A stretch of DNA of 64,000 bases from Bacillus methanolicus PB1 (GCF_000262755.1 NZ_AFEU01000002.1:744001-808000); one strand, 5' to 3'. Positions 26,465 through 35,125 are shown, counted from the stretch's first letter. Numbers and translations: made by a program. Notes: generated from the letters alone by a model not told the origin.

Positions 26465-27961
26465 TTGCGGTTTGCAATAATCGAAAACAAGCTCATTCCT
26501 TCCCACTGTCTCGCAACACCCGTCAGTACTCTTCCAATATCCAGCTATGAAAATCTCCAGGCGAAACCTTTCAATCCGTCTTTTTCTCCTAACAAAGAGC
26601 TTCCAAGGATCCTAACCGGAAAACAACTTTTAATTGACGACCTTCCTTTCACAATTGCTGAAATTCAAGAACATTATGAAAATGGGTATGTGCTATACCG
26701 AAAAGGTCTCGAAATAAACGGAAAACTCACAATTTGCTATCGGTGCGGCAACAACGATCCCCGCATGTTTGCCATCTTTCCTTGTGCCCGCTGCCATGAG
26801 GAATGCACTTACTGCCGCAGCTGTATCATGATGGGCAGGATCAGTGCGTGTACGCCGCTTATCAGCTGGACTGGCCCCGATTTCAAGACGAACCTTTTCG
26901 ATTCGCCGTTAGTTTGGACCGGAACACTCTCTGAAGGCCAGCAAACAGCCTCGCAAAGAGTAGTTTCAGCAGTAAAAAATAATGAAGACCTTCTTGTTTG
27001 GGCCGTCTGCGGCGCCGGAAAAACAGAAGTCTTGTTCGCAGGTATAAACGAAGCGCTTTCAGCCGGAAAACGGGTTTGCATCGCGACTCCGAGAACCGAT
27101 GTCGTCCTCGAACTTGCCCCGCGTTTAAAAGCTGTTTTTCCCGAAATCCCTGTTGCTTCCCTTTACGGAGGAAGCGAAGACCGCCATCTATACGCCCCGT
27201 TGACCATTTCAACTACCCATCAGCTTCTTCGCTTTTACAAGGCCTTTGATACGGTTATCCTCGATGAAGTCGACGCCTTTCCCTATTCGGTTGATAAAAC
27301 ATTGCAATATGCAGTCAAGCAGGCAAGAAAGCCACATTCCTCTATGATTTATCTTACCGCTACCCCGCACGAAAAATGGCAGAAAGAGTGCCGCCTCGGC
27401 AAAAGAAACTTTGTGACGATTCCGGCACGCTATCACCGCCATCCGCTGCCCGTCCCGGAATTTGTCTGGTGCGGCAGCTGGAAAAAGCATTTGAAAAAGA
27501 ATCGTCTGCCCGATCATGTACTCCGATGGATTGAAAAACGCCTCCATAGCAAAAAACAATCGTTATTGTTTGTTCCGCAAATCGAATTGATGGAAAAAAT
27601 CCTTCCACTCCTTCAAAAACTTCACCCCGATATTCAATCGGTCCATGCTGAAGACCCCGAGCGAAAGAAAAAAGTTCAGGCGATGCGAAACAAAGAAATT
27701 CCTCTTTTATTAACGACAACCATTCTCGAAAGAGGGGTGACGTTCCCAAACATTGATGTAGCCGTATTAGGTGCGGAGGATCGAATTTTTACGGAAAGCG
27801 CCCTTGTCCAAATTGCCGGCAGGGTAGGACGGAGCGCCGATTTCCCGAACGGCGCCATTACTTTTTTTCATTACGGAAAAACAAAAGCGATGGTGAAAGC
27901 GAGAAACCAGATTGTTTGGATGAATATAGAGGCGAGAAAAATGGGGCTGATAGATGGATGA
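26465..27961 (+). CDS. comFA: Competence DNA helicase/translocase ComFA
   Basis: A 498-residue superfamily 2 DEAD-type ATPase needed for DNA uptake in natural competence. A four-cysteine-pair zinc binding region lies near 92-122 (CYRCG, CARCHEECTYCRSC). Walker A GAGKTE is near 182-187, the DEVD box (ILDEVDAF) near 264-271, a TATP motif III, and ERGVTFPN plus QIAGRVGR as motifs V and VI. TTG at 26465 is chosen because AGGAGG lies seven bases before it. An in-frame ATG 24 bases upstream lies ahead of that site. There is no comFB between comFA and comFC. Confidence 0.93.
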   Translation: MRFAIIENKLIPSHCLATPVSTLPISSYENLQAKPFNPSFSPNKELPRILTGKQLLIDDLPFTIAEIQEHYENGYVLYRKGLEINGKLTICYRCGNNDPRMFAIFPCARCHEECTYCRSCIMMGRISACTPLISWTGPDFKTNLFDSPLVWTGTLSEGQQTASQRVVSAVKNNEDLLVWAVCGAGKTEVLFAGINEALSAGKRVCIATPRTDVVLELAPRLKAVFPEIPVASLYGGSEDRHLYAPLTISTTHQLLRFYKAFDTVILDEVDAFPYSVDKTLQYAVKQARKPHSSMIYLTATPHEKWQKECRLGKRNFVTIPARYHRHPLPVPEFVWCGSWKKHLKKNRLPDHVLRWIEKRLHSKKQSLLFVPQIELMEKILPLLQKLHPDIQSVHAEDPERKKKVQAMRNKEIPLLLTTTILERGVTFPNIDVAVLGAEDRIFTESALVQIAGRVGRSADFPNGAITFFHYGKTKAMVKARNQIVWMNIEARKMGLIDG

Positions 27962-28677
27962 ACATTTTTCAGAATGACTTATGTTTCATTTGCCATGAGG
28001 AAATTGTGCCGGTTACAGGCTGGCAGGTGTTATTTGAAAAAGAAACGAAAGATATTGTATGCGAATCATGTTTGAGCCAATTCTCTGTTATCGACGGTGA
28101 AACATGCCGGATGTGCAATCGGCCTTTTGAACTCCTCGAATCGCAATACCGTCAAAACGATCTTTGCTACGACTGTGTTCGCTGGGAAGAAGATTCGGAG
28201 TGGCGCGGCTTCCTTGAAAAAAATATTTCCATTTATAACTACAATGATTTTATGAAAGAAGTGATTGCCCGTTATAAGTTTCGCGGTGATTATTTACTTT
28301 CGAAAGTATTCGCCGCATCGGTTCAAGAAAAACTTCAGAAGATTGACCATGATCTCCTTGTTCCGATCCCTTTAAGCGAAGAACGGCTGTATGAACGGGG
28401 TTTTAATCAGGCGGAAGCACTAATTAGAGAATCGAGTTTCACTCCGGCCAATGTTTTGACCCGTGTTCACGCCGAAAAACAATCGAAAAAATCGAGGAAC
28501 GAAAGGATTCATCTTCCTCAGGTGTTTCAATTGGATCCCGGCTGTTCTGTATTAAACAAAAAGATCGTACTAGTCGATGACATCTACACGACCGGCTCAA
28601 CGATCAGACATGCTGCAAAAGTTTTGAAGGAAGCGGGAGCGGCGTCTGTTGTTTCGCTAACTCTTGCGCGCGGTTAA
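27958..28677 (+). CDS. comFC: Competence protein ComFC (phosphoribosyltransferase fold)
   Basis: A 239-residue ComF/GntX protein. An N-terminal double zinc ribbon is visible (CFICHEE, CESCLS, CRMCNRPF, CYDC over residues 8-70). The C-terminal half is a type I phosphoribosyltransferase fold with VDDIYTTGST near 200-209. It works with ComFA in transformation. The ATG at 27958 overlaps the comFA stop as ATGA and gives a length equal to B. subtilis ComFC. A longer frame starting 42 bases earlier lies within comFA and is rejected. Confidence 0.92.
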   Translation: MNIFQNDLCFICHEEIVPVTGWQVLFEKETKDIVCESCLSQFSVIDGETCRMCNRPFELLESQYRQNDLCYDCVRWEEDSEWRGFLEKNISIYNYNDFMKEVIARYKFRGDYLLSKVFAASVQEKLQKIDHDLLVPIPLSEERLYERGFNQAEALIRESSFTPANVLTRVHAEKQSKKSRNERIHLPQVFQLDPGCSVLNKKIVLVDDIYTTGSTIRHAAKVLKEAGAASVVSLTLARG

Positions 28678-28717
28678 ATGTCTCAAAATTTTCATTTCTT
28701 TCCTTAATTAGGCAAGC

Positions 28718-28723
28718 TATAAT
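28718..28723 (+). promoter_or_regulatory. -10 box (TATAAT) upstream of yvyF
   Basis: A consensus TATAAT lies about 37 bases before the yvyF start. The matching -35 region (TTTCTT at 28695-28700) is weak, which could mean an activator-dependent promoter. Confidence 0.4.
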
Positions 28724-28759
28724 AAAAAGAGACCATTTTTCGACAGGGGGAGAAACCGG

Positions 28760-29194
28760 ATGGGGGAACTGGCAAATTGCCCTAAATGCGGTGAAATTTT
28801 TGTTAAAACTCAATTTCGTGATATATGTCAAAAATGCTGGAAAGAAGAAGAAATAGCGTTTGAAACCGTTTATCAGTTTATCCGGAAACGGGAAAACCGG
28901 GCAGCCACTATTCAGCAGGTGGTTGAGGCAACCGGAGTCGAAGAGGAGTTGATTTTTAAATTTATCCGAACCGGCCGTTTAATATTAACCCAGTTCACAA
29001 ATTTGGGATATCCGTGCGACAAGTGCGGGAAATTAATCAGAGAAGGCAAGCTTTGTGAAACATGTATAGAAGTGCTCCGCAAAGAGCTTCAGCTGCATGA
29101 AGCCGAGGAGGAGCGAAAACGCGAAATCGAAAAAAGAGAAAAACAAAGAGCGTATTTCGTCCTTGATGAAAAATATCACAACCGTGAATTCTAG
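28760..29194 (+). CDS. yvyF: Flagellar operon protein YvyF
   Basis: A 144-residue protein with an N-terminal zinc ribbon (CPKCGEIF, CQKCW, residues 8-32), a central helical domain that resembles a MerR-like or winged helix (IQQVVEATGVEEELIFKFI), a second zinc pair (CDKCGK, CETC near 92-109) and a charged C-terminal helix. This is the YvyF family, found between comFC and flgM in Bacillus. Its molecular role is not known to me. GGGGGAG precedes the ATG. Unlike B. subtilis, where it may be read into flgM, here a strong terminator and a repeat array follow. Confidence 0.87.
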   Translation: MGELANCPKCGEIFVKTQFRDICQKCWKEEEIAFETVYQFIRKRENRAATIQQVVEATGVEEELIFKFIRTGRLILTQFTNLGYPCDKCGKLIREGKLCETCIEVLRKELQLHEAEEERKREIEKREKQRAYFVLDEKYHNREF

Positions 29195-29222
29195 CTGTAT
29201 GCAGCCGCATACAGCTTTTTTG
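29193..29222 (+). terminator. Terminator overlapping the yvyF stop codon
   Basis: AGCTGTATGC and GCATACAGCT are perfect 10-base arms around a four-base loop, followed by six T. The left arm begins within the TAG stop codon. Confidence 0.92.
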
Positions 29223-29282
29223 CAGTTTATAAGGTAAAAATGTTATGCGCTTTAGAGGTTCTGAATCTATATTTTTTGGCTT

Positions 29283-29442
29283 ATGAGCTTTTATTTTAAT
29301 TTATGAGCCTTCATTCAGATTTATGAGCCTTTGATTTCATAAATGAGCCCTTATTTTGATTTATGAGCCCTCGATTTCAAATATGAGCCGTTAAAAAAAT
29401 ATATGAGTCTTCGATCACTTTTATGAGCCTTCAATAATCTTA
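29283..29442. repeat. Tandem array, eight degenerate units of exactly 20 bp (core ATGAGCC)
   Basis: Eight consecutive 20-base units start at 29283, 29303, 29323, 29343, 29363, 29383, 29403 and 29423. Seven carry ATGAGC and the other ATGAGTC, followed by AT-rich tails. This is the same repeat type and orientation as the array at 15860-16039, 13 kb away, and it also begins shortly after a strong terminator. It is non-coding on the plus strand. It occupies most of the 371-base gap between yvyF and flgM. The stretch 29223-29282 before it holds nothing recognisable. Confidence 0.9.
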
Positions 29443-29494
29443 GGATATCCCCTTTTATGATTTTAGGATAAAAGATGTAAATTTTAATTTAATA

Positions 29495-29522
29495 TAAAAA
29501 ATCAGCCGCTTTTATCCGATAA
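29495..29522 (+). promoter_or_regulatory. Sigma-D promoter of the flgM operon
   Basis: TAAA (29495-29498), a 16-base spacer and TCCGATAA (29515-29522) match the sigma-D consensus TAAA-N15-GCCGATAT. It lies about 45 bases before flgM, as expected for the autoregulated anti-sigma factor. Confidence 0.7.
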
Positions 29523-29565
29523 TAAAATTAAAGTATATTGTTCGGAATGAAAGTGAGGGAAAACG

Positions 29566-29832
29566 ATGAAAATCAATAACTTTGGATCGTCTGGAGTCAA
29601 TCCTTATAAACGGCAAATGGATAAGCTCAACCAAGTGGAAAAAGCTGCCGGCAAGAAAGCGGATAAAGTTGAAATTTCCAATAAAGCTAAAGAAATGCAG
29701 CAAGTTTCCCAGTTCGCAGCCGAGCGCCAGGCAAAAGTAGAAGAGTTGAGAATCCAGATAGAGAACGGCAATTATAAAATCAACCCAAAAGAAATCGCGA
29801 AAAGTATCGTGAATTTCTATTTCAAAAAATAA
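29566..29832 (+). CDS. flgM: Anti-sigma-D factor FlgM
   Basis: An 88-residue protein, the length of B. subtilis FlgM. The N-terminus (NNFGSSGVNPYKRQ) and the C-terminal helices that bind sigma-D (KVEISNKAKEMQQVSQF and RVEELRIQIENGNYKI-type segment IENGNYKINPKEIAKSIV) are recognisable. It holds sigma-D inactive until hook completion. It is the first gene behind a sigma-D promoter, so it feeds back on its own regulon. GTGAGGG precedes the ATG. Confidence 0.93.
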   Translation: MKINNFGSSGVNPYKRQMDKLNQVEKAAGKKADKVEISNKAKEMQQVSQFAAERQAKVEELRIQIENGNYKINPKEIAKSIVNFYFKK

Positions 29833-29853
29833 TAAAAACAGGGAGGGATGAAC

Positions 29854-30336
29854 ATGTCCGCTCAAGCTTTAACGGCATCGATGGAAAAACTGCTGAAGCT
29901 TCATAAAAGCCTTTATGAACTCGCTGTGAAGAAAACAGAAATTGTAAAGCAAGGGGACATCGAATCCCTGAACAAATTCATTCAACAAGAGCAAGTACAT
30001 ATTACAGCAATAGAAAAAGTTGAAAAAGAACGTCAGGCCGCTGTATTAAGGCTGTTGCCTCAAATGGAAAATCCAACAGTGACCGACTGTCTGAGTGTTT
30101 TAAAAGGTGAAGAGCACCACCGTCTCCATGAGCTTTCTGATCAGCTTATGGAAACGGTGTTTGAACTGAAAGAACGAAATTTTTTGAATCAGCAGATGAT
30201 CTATCATTCCCTGCAGTTCGTTAATTTTTCTATGAATCTCATAAACCCGCAGCCTGAGTCTTATACTTACGGTCCACCAACTGATAAACAAAATCATTCA
30301 AAAATCACTCAAGGTATATTTAATTCAAAAGCGTAG
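29854..30336 (+). CDS. flgN: FlgN family flagellar chaperone (YvyG)
   Basis: A 160-residue all-helical protein of the FlgN family, the export chaperone for the hook-filament junction proteins FlgK and FlgL encoded next. No membrane or signal segment is seen. Two ATG codons are possible. The one at 29854 has GGAGGG six bases ahead, while the one at 29848 directly abuts that site and is unlikely. The length matches B. subtilis YvyG. Confidence 0.87.
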   Translation: MSAQALTASMEKLLKLHKSLYELAVKKTEIVKQGDIESLNKFIQQEQVHITAIEKVEKERQAAVLRLLPQMENPTVTDCLSVLKGEEHHRLHELSDQLMETVFELKERNFLNQQMIYHSLQFVNFSMNLINPQPESYTYGPPTDKQNHSKITQGIFNSKA

Positions 30337-30354
30337 CAGAACGGAGGAACGACA

Positions 30355-31929
30355 ATGCGTTCAACTTTTATGGGGCTCGAAATCGCCCGCCGCGGGATGT
30401 TCACCCAGCAAAGTGCATTATATACAACAGGACATAACATCGCTAATGCGAATACACCTGGTTATTCTCGTCAACGTGTTAATTTCGAACAAACAGAACC
30501 GTATCCGGCAGCTTCTCTGAACCGCCCGCAAATCCCGGGACAGATGGGGACGGGGGTTAAAGCTGGTTCGGTACAGCGAATAAGAGATAGTTTTTTAGAT
30601 TTACAATATCGCAATGAAAGTAATAAGTTAGGATATTGGCAGACCCGTTCCGATGCCGTTGCTAAAATGGAAGATATTATGAACGAACCGAGTGCATACG
30701 GACTCAACACAGCGATGACGAAATTTTGGGAAGCATTACAGGATTTAAGTGTCAACCCTGAAAATGAAGGCGCACGTGCAGCTGTTCGCCAACGAGGGAT
30801 TGCCGTCGCTGAGTCATTCAATTACCTTCACAAATCGTTAGAACAAATTCGTACTGATTTAGGACAAGAAATTAAAACGGGTCTTTTAGATGTGAACTCC
30901 ATATTAAAGCAAATTAGTGAGCTAAATGATCAAATTAAAGCAATAGAACCACACGGTTATTTGCCAAACGATCTATATGATAAACGAGATCTACTTGTAG
31001 ATGAATTATCACAGTTTTTTCATGTAAAAGTAGAAACGGTTAGATCTGGCGGGAACGCACTAGATATAGCGGAAGGAATTTATGAAATTTCACTTATCAA
31101 TGAAGATGGATCGTTAACGAAAATTGTTACGAAAGATGGTTATTCGAACTTTTCCGTTGACCCTTCCGTTTCAGGTGATCCAACAAATCCGGATGGATAT
31201 GTTTCAAGTCTAAAAATAGATGGTACATCTATAACCATTTCGCCTGACAAAATAGCAAATGGGCGGATTAAATCGCTTATTGAATCTTACGGATACGGCA
31301 CTGATTCTAACAACATTACAGGCTTCTACCCTGACATGCTGGCAAACCTGGATAAAATGGCATATACGTTTTTGAAGCTATTTAATGAACAACATAAGCT
31401 AGGATACGGTTTAAATGGAAACCAAGGGGTTTTCTTTGAAGACCTTTCCAATGTGAAAGGGGCAGCAGCTGCAATTAAAGTAGATAATCGCATCATGCAA
31501 AATCTGGACAATATCGCGGCATCTTCTGCACTAGACGCGAATGGAAAGGGAGAGAGTGGAAACGGCAAAAATGCCCTGGCTTTAACTTCGGTAAAAGACA
31601 TTACAATTACAAACGGACAAGCCAATATTCCAGGGGTGGGGCCTATTAGTGTCCCGATAACTGGAGGAACGGTTCAAACGTTTTATCAAGGCTTGATCGG
31701 TCAGCTTGGTGTAGAAGGGCAAGAGGCGGAAAGAATGAAGTTTAACACAGAAACACTGGCGCTGTCTGTCGAAGAAAGACGCCAATCTGTCAGCTCCGTT
31801 TCCCTTGATGAAGAAATGACAAATATGATTAAATTCCAGCACGCATATAATGCTGCTGCACGCAGCCTGACAGCTGTTGATGAAATGCTCGATAAAATTA
31901 TTAACGGCATGGGACGTGTCGGCTTATAA
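30355..31929 (+). CDS. flgK: Hook-filament junction protein FlgK (HAP1)
   Basis: A 524-residue axial protein. The N-terminal D0 segment contains RRGMFTQQSALYTTGHNIANANTPGYSRQRV (12-42), the classic flagellar rod-hook signature NIANANTPGYSRQ. The C-terminus VSLDEEMTNMIKFQHAYNAAARSLTAVDEMLDKII is the matching coiled-coil D0 strand. It forms the first junction ring between hook and filament. Length is close to B. subtilis FlgK (507). ACGGAGG precedes the ATG. Confidence 0.95.
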   Translation: MRSTFMGLEIARRGMFTQQSALYTTGHNIANANTPGYSRQRVNFEQTEPYPAASLNRPQIPGQMGTGVKAGSVQRIRDSFLDLQYRNESNKLGYWQTRSDAVAKMEDIMNEPSAYGLNTAMTKFWEALQDLSVNPENEGARAAVRQRGIAVAESFNYLHKSLEQIRTDLGQEIKTGLLDVNSILKQISELNDQIKAIEPHGYLPNDLYDKRDLLVDELSQFFHVKVETVRSGGNALDIAEGIYEISLINEDGSLTKIVTKDGYSNFSVDPSVSGDPTNPDGYVSSLKIDGTSITISPDKIANGRIKSLIESYGYGTDSNNITGFYPDMLANLDKMAYTFLKLFNEQHKLGYGLNGNQGVFFEDLSNVKGAAAAIKVDNRIMQNLDNIAASSALDANGKGESGNGKNALALTSVKDITITNGQANIPGVGPISVPITGGTVQTFYQGLIGQLGVEGQEAERMKFNTETLALSVEERRQSVSSVSLDEEMTNMIKFQHAYNAAARSLTAVDEMLDKIINGMGRVGL

Positions 31930-31943
31930 GGTAGGTGAAGGAC

Positions 31944-32861
31944 ATGCGAGTAACGCAATCAATGCTTTCTAATAATATGCTGAGAAACTTAACTAGCAGT
32001 TATGAACGCCTCGGAAAATATCAAGAACAATTAACGACAGGAAAAAAAATTTCCCGTCCATCGGATGACCCTGTTGTCGCAATGAAAGGCATTGCTTATC
32101 GAGAGGATTTAGCCAAGGTACATCAATATCAGCGCAACATCGGTGAAGCACACAGTTGGATTGATAGTGCAGACGATGCTTTAGATAAAGTTGGTCTTGC
32201 ATTGCAACGTGTACAAGAACTCGTCGTACAAGCATCTAGTGATACGGCAACTCCTGAAGACCGAAAAAAAATTGCCGACGAAATTGACCAGATTCAAAAG
32301 CAGATTGTTGATGTTGCGAACACAAAAATTGGCGGAAAGTATATTTTTAACGGAGCGGATACGAAAAATCCATTGTTTACGGGATACCCGGATGATACTG
32401 GCAATAATTTAAATCTAACCGCTAATCCAAACACAAGCGATGTTGAAATTGAAGTATTTGATGGAATTACGTTGGATGTAAACATAAATGGAAAAGAATT
32501 ATTTACTGGAACAACCGGCCAAGATGGTATTGTGGGAATGCTGCAAAATTTAAAAATAGATTTAAGAGATGCTGCAAAAACAGGCACTGATATCGGCGGC
32601 TATTTAAGCCAAGTGGAAGGTCAGCAAGACAAGCTGCTCGCTTCTCGTTCTGAACTTGGAGCGAAACAAAACCGTGTCGAAATGATGGAAGAACGATTGG
32701 CTACGCGAGAAGTGATCATAACAAAAGTGATGTCCAACAATGAAGATATTGATTATGAAAAAACAATCACTGAGCTTATTTCCCAAGAGAGTGTACATCG
32801 TGCTGCACTAAGTGTTGGTGCACGGATCATTCAGCCAACATTAATGGATTTTCTCCGTTAA
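31944..32861 (+). CDS. flgL: Hook-filament junction protein FlgL (HAP3)
   Basis: A 305-residue flagellin-like junction protein. The N-terminus MRVTQSMLSNNMLRNLTSSYERLGKYQEQLTTGKKISRPSDDP is the FlgL form of the flagellin D0/D1 helix. The C-terminus (TITELISQESVHRAALSVGARIIQPTLMDFL) is the matching helix. The ATG at 31944 lies behind GGTGAAGG. A GTG nine bases earlier is part of that site. It follows flgK by 14 bases. Confidence 0.94.
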   Translation: MRVTQSMLSNNMLRNLTSSYERLGKYQEQLTTGKKISRPSDDPVVAMKGIAYREDLAKVHQYQRNIGEAHSWIDSADDALDKVGLALQRVQELVVQASSDTATPEDRKKIADEIDQIQKQIVDVANTKIGGKYIFNGADTKNPLFTGYPDDTGNNLNLTANPNTSDVEIEVFDGITLDVNINGKELFTGTTGQDGIVGMLQNLKIDLRDAAKTGTDIGGYLSQVEGQQDKLLASRSELGAKQNRVEMMEERLATREVIITKVMSNNEDIDYEKTITELISQESVHRAALSVGARIIQPTLMDFLR

Positions 32862-32882
32862 TAAAGGGAAAAGGTGAGTAAC

Positions 32883-33437
32883 ATGAGTTTCCCGCAAATA
32901 CAAATTCACACTACGAAAGCGATTCTTGGGCTATACATTGAAAAGCCAGTCCAGCGTATTGAGCAGCCGGAAGCTGATTTGTATATCGAACAGCCACCGG
33001 CCAAACTCTCTATTGATTCTAAACCGGCAAAGCTGACCATCGATCAGTCAAAAGCATGGAGCGATATGGGGTTGATTGGTCCGCTTGCATCTACAAGGAA
33101 ATTTGCGCAAGAAGGACGTCAAAGTTTATTAGAAGGCATTGCCCGGCGAGCACAAGAAGGAAATAGGCTCATGAAAATTGAAAATGGTGGTAATGCCATT
33201 GCGGAGATCTCATCTGAAAAAGGGCTACGCCCATATAAAAAGCTTGGCATTCAATTTATTCCATCTATTAATAGCGTAGATATTGGCTATCAACCGGGTC
33301 ATTTAGATATTAAAATTGATCGTCAAAAACCAATTATCGATGCGAAAATTAACAAACCGATCCATGAATACACCCCTGGTGATGTATCGGGCTATATGAT
33401 TCAATACCCGTCAATTGAGATTGATGTAAAATATTAA
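32883..33437 (+). CDS. yviE: Flagellar-locus protein YviE (DUF6470 type)
   Basis: A 184-residue protein of the family found between flgL and fliW in Bacillus. Short beta-prone repeats of the form PxADLYIEQPPAKLSI near 20-45 and GHLDIKIDRQKPIIDAKI near 140-157 dominate. There is no signal peptide or membrane segment, and I know of no established function. The ATG at 32883 is chosen with AAAGGTGAG just ahead. A GTG nine bases upstream is also possible. A hairpin separates it from fliW. Confidence 0.82.
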   Translation: MSFPQIQIHTTKAILGLYIEKPVQRIEQPEADLYIEQPPAKLSIDSKPAKLTIDQSKAWSDMGLIGPLASTRKFAQEGRQSLLEGIARRAQEGNRLMKIENGGNAIAEISSEKGLRPYKKLGIQFIPSINSVDIGYQPGHLDIKIDRQKPIIDAKINKPIHEYTPGDVSGYMIQYPSIEIDVKY

Positions 33438-33442
33438 AAAGG

Positions 33443-33474
33443 AAGCGGTACCGTCACGGTTAACCGCTTTTTTT
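33443..33474 (+). terminator. Intra-operon terminator-like hairpin between yviE and fliW
   Basis: AAGCGGT (33443-33449) pairs with ACCGCTT (33463-33469), with ACCG/CGGT pairing inside, and seven T follow. It lies between genes that must both be expressed for flagellation, so partial termination is more likely than a true operon end. Confidence 0.75.
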
Positions 33475-33499
33475 ATGAGAATAAGAAAGGAGATTTTTC

Positions 33500-33940
33500 A
33501 TGAATATCACTTCTAAGTTTTTAGGGGAAGTCGAAATTAAGGAAGAACAAATTATACATTTTCCAAATGGCCTTCCAGGTTTTGAGGATGAAAAACAATT
33601 TGTCATTTTGCCGCTGGAAGAAAATTCACCGTTTGCCGTTTTACAATCGACCGAAAACAGCCATGTCGGCTTTGTTGTAGTTTATCCGTTTGCATTCCAT
33701 CCTAATTATGCATTCGATTTGCCAGAGGAAGAAATTGCGAAGTTGGAAGTGGAGTCTCCCAAAGATTGCCTGACGTTTGCCATTATGACATTAAAAGAGC
33801 CGTTTACTGACTCAACAATTAACTTAAAAGCACCGATTATTGTTAATGTAAAGGCGAAGTGCGGAAAACAACTCATTCTCCATGACACCGACTACCCAAT
33901 TCGATTTCCGTTATCAGAATCGATAGGGAAGGGGGAATAG
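33500..33940 (+). CDS. fliW: Flagellar assembly factor FliW
   Basis: A 146-residue beta-barrel protein with the family features [18 protein letters not shown] near 19-36 and [18 protein letters not shown] near 114-131. In B. subtilis FliW binds either flagellin (Hag) or CsrA. Free Hag sequesters FliW and so releases CsrA to block hag translation. All three genes are adjacent here, and a CsrA-type site lies in the hag leader. AGAAAGGAG precedes the ATG. Two bases separate it from csrA. Confidence 0.94.
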   Translation: MNITSKFLGEVEIKEEQIIHFPNGLPGFEDEKQFVILPLEENSPFAVLQSTENSHVGFVVVYPFAFHPNYAFDLPEEEIAKLEVESPKDCLTFAIMTLKEPFTDSTINLKAPIIVNVKAKCGKQLILHDTDYPIRFPLSESIGKGE

Positions 33941-33942
33941 TA

Positions 33943-34182
33943 ATGCTTGTTCTCACTCGTAAAAAAGACGAATCAATCATGATCGGTGACTCCATTGAAA
34001 TAAAAGTACTAGCGATTGAAGGAGAACAAGTTAAACTCGGTATTAACGCTCCGAAAGACATAGACATTTATCGAAAGGAAATTTACATCTCCATCCAAAA
34101 CGAAAACACACAAGCAGCTAATATTTCTTCTAGTTTATTACAGCAATTAAAAAATCGTAAAATAGATCAAAAAAACTATTAA
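33943..34182 (+). CDS. csrA: Carbon storage regulator CsrA
   Basis: A 79-residue RNA-binding homodimer. [22 protein letters not shown] at the N-terminus and [13 protein letters not shown] near 44-56 form the beta strands that grip GGA motifs. It represses hag translation in Bacillus and is itself held by FliW. The AAGGGGG site overlaps the fliW stop region. Its stop codon overlaps the start of the hag sigma-D promoter, so hag can also be reached by readthrough. Confidence 0.96.
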   Translation: MLVLTRKKDESIMIGDSIEIKVLAIEGEQVKLGINAPKDIDIYRKEIYISIQNENTQAANISSSLLQQLKNRKIDQKNY

Positions 34183-34206
34183 ACTATTCATCAATAAAGT
34201 CGATAT
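34180..34206 (+). promoter_or_regulatory. Sigma-D promoter of hag
   Basis: TAAA (34180-34183), exactly 15 bases, then GTCGATAT (34199-34206) is nearly identical to the sigma-D consensus. The TAAA overlaps the csrA stop codon. The leader to the hag start is about 87 bases. Confidence 0.88.
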
Positions 34207-34255
34207 AAAAAATGTAAGGCAAGAAAAGGGCGGCCGACCAAAACTTGCTAAAAAA

Positions 34256-34290
34256 CTACAAGGATGTAGAGTGACGAAAATTCAAGGAGG
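34256..34290 (+). promoter_or_regulatory. CsrA binding sites in the hag leader
   Basis: CTACA-AGGA-TGTAG (34256-34269) is a five-pair hairpin presenting AGGA in the loop, the preferred CsrA target. A second GGA lies in the hag Shine-Dalgarno (CAAGGAGG, 34283-34290). The two-site arrangement, one hairpin plus one over the ribosome binding site, is the one known for hag of B. subtilis. Confidence 0.72.
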
Positions 34291-34299
34291 AATCTCAGA

Positions 34300-35112
34300 A
34301 TGAGAATTCAACACAACATTTCAGCGTTAAACACGCACCGTCAATTAGGCTTTAACAACTCTCAAGCAGCGAAAAACCTTGAGAAATTATCTTCAGGTTT
34401 CCGCATCAACCGCGCTGGCGACGACGCAGCAGGCCTTGCGATCTCTGAAAAAATGCGCGGTCAAATCCGCGGTCTTGAAATGGCATCTAAAAACGCCCAA
34501 GACGGCATCTCTTTAATCCAAACAGCAGAAGGTGCATTAAACGAAACTCATGCCATCCTTCAACGTATGCGCGAGCTTGCAGTACAAGCAGCAAACGACA
34601 CAAACGTAACAGCTGACCGTACCGCGATTCAAGATGAAATTAATGCCCTTGTTTCCGAAATTAATCGAATTGCAGGAGATACTGAATTCAATACACAAAA
34701 ACTATTAAATGGTTCATTCAATGGTAAAGCATTTCATATTGGAGCAAACAGTAGTCAATCTATCACTTTATCAATTGCAAATATGGACGCTAGTGCTTTA
34801 AGTATTGCTTCTCTTGCAGTAAGTACAGTAACAGGTGCAAATAATGCGATTACTTCTATTAATAATGCAATTGAAAAAGTATCAACTGAACGTTCTAAGC
34901 TAGGTGCTGTTCAAAACCGTTTAGAGCACACAATTAACAATCTTGGTGCAACTGCAGAAAACTTAACTGCTGCTGAATCTCGTATCCGTGACGTTGACAT
35001 GGCGAAAGAAATGATGGCATTCACTAAGAATAACATCTTAATGCAAGCAGCACAATCTATGTTGGCTCAAGCAAACCAACAGCCACAAGGAGTACTTCAA
35101 TTACTTCAATAA
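34300..35112 (+). CDS. hag: Flagellin Hag (major filament protein)
   Basis: A 270-residue flagellin. The N-terminal D0/D1 helices ([38 protein letters not shown]) and the C-terminal ones ([29 protein letters not shown]...QGVLQLLQ) are canonical. The variable surface part is only about 60 residues (near 135-190) and rich in serine, threonine and asparagine, possible O-glycosylation targets for the downstream Maf enzymes. Codon usage changes within the gene: conserved ends use many C/G third bases, the centre is AT-rich like the adjacent island. Control is by sigma-D and CsrA. Confidence 0.96.
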   Translation: MRIQHNISALNTHRQLGFNNSQAAKNLEKLSSGFRINRAGDDAAGLAISEKMRGQIRGLEMASKNAQDGISLIQTAEGALNETHAILQRMRELAVQAANDTNVTADRTAIQDEINALVSEINRIAGDTEFNTQKLLNGSFNGKAFHIGANSSQSITLSIANMDASALSIASLAVSTVTGANNAITSINNAIEKVSTERSKLGAVQNRLEHTINNLGATAENLTAAESRIRDVDMAKEMMAFTKNNILMQAAQSMLAQANQQPQGVLQLLQ

Positions 35113-35125
35113 TCTTTGTTTAGTC

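Noticed and set aside
27961-27961. comFB expected between comFA and comFC
   Set aside because: The two genes overlap by four bases here, so there is no space for comFB. Many Bacillaceae lack it, so this is not treated as a finding.
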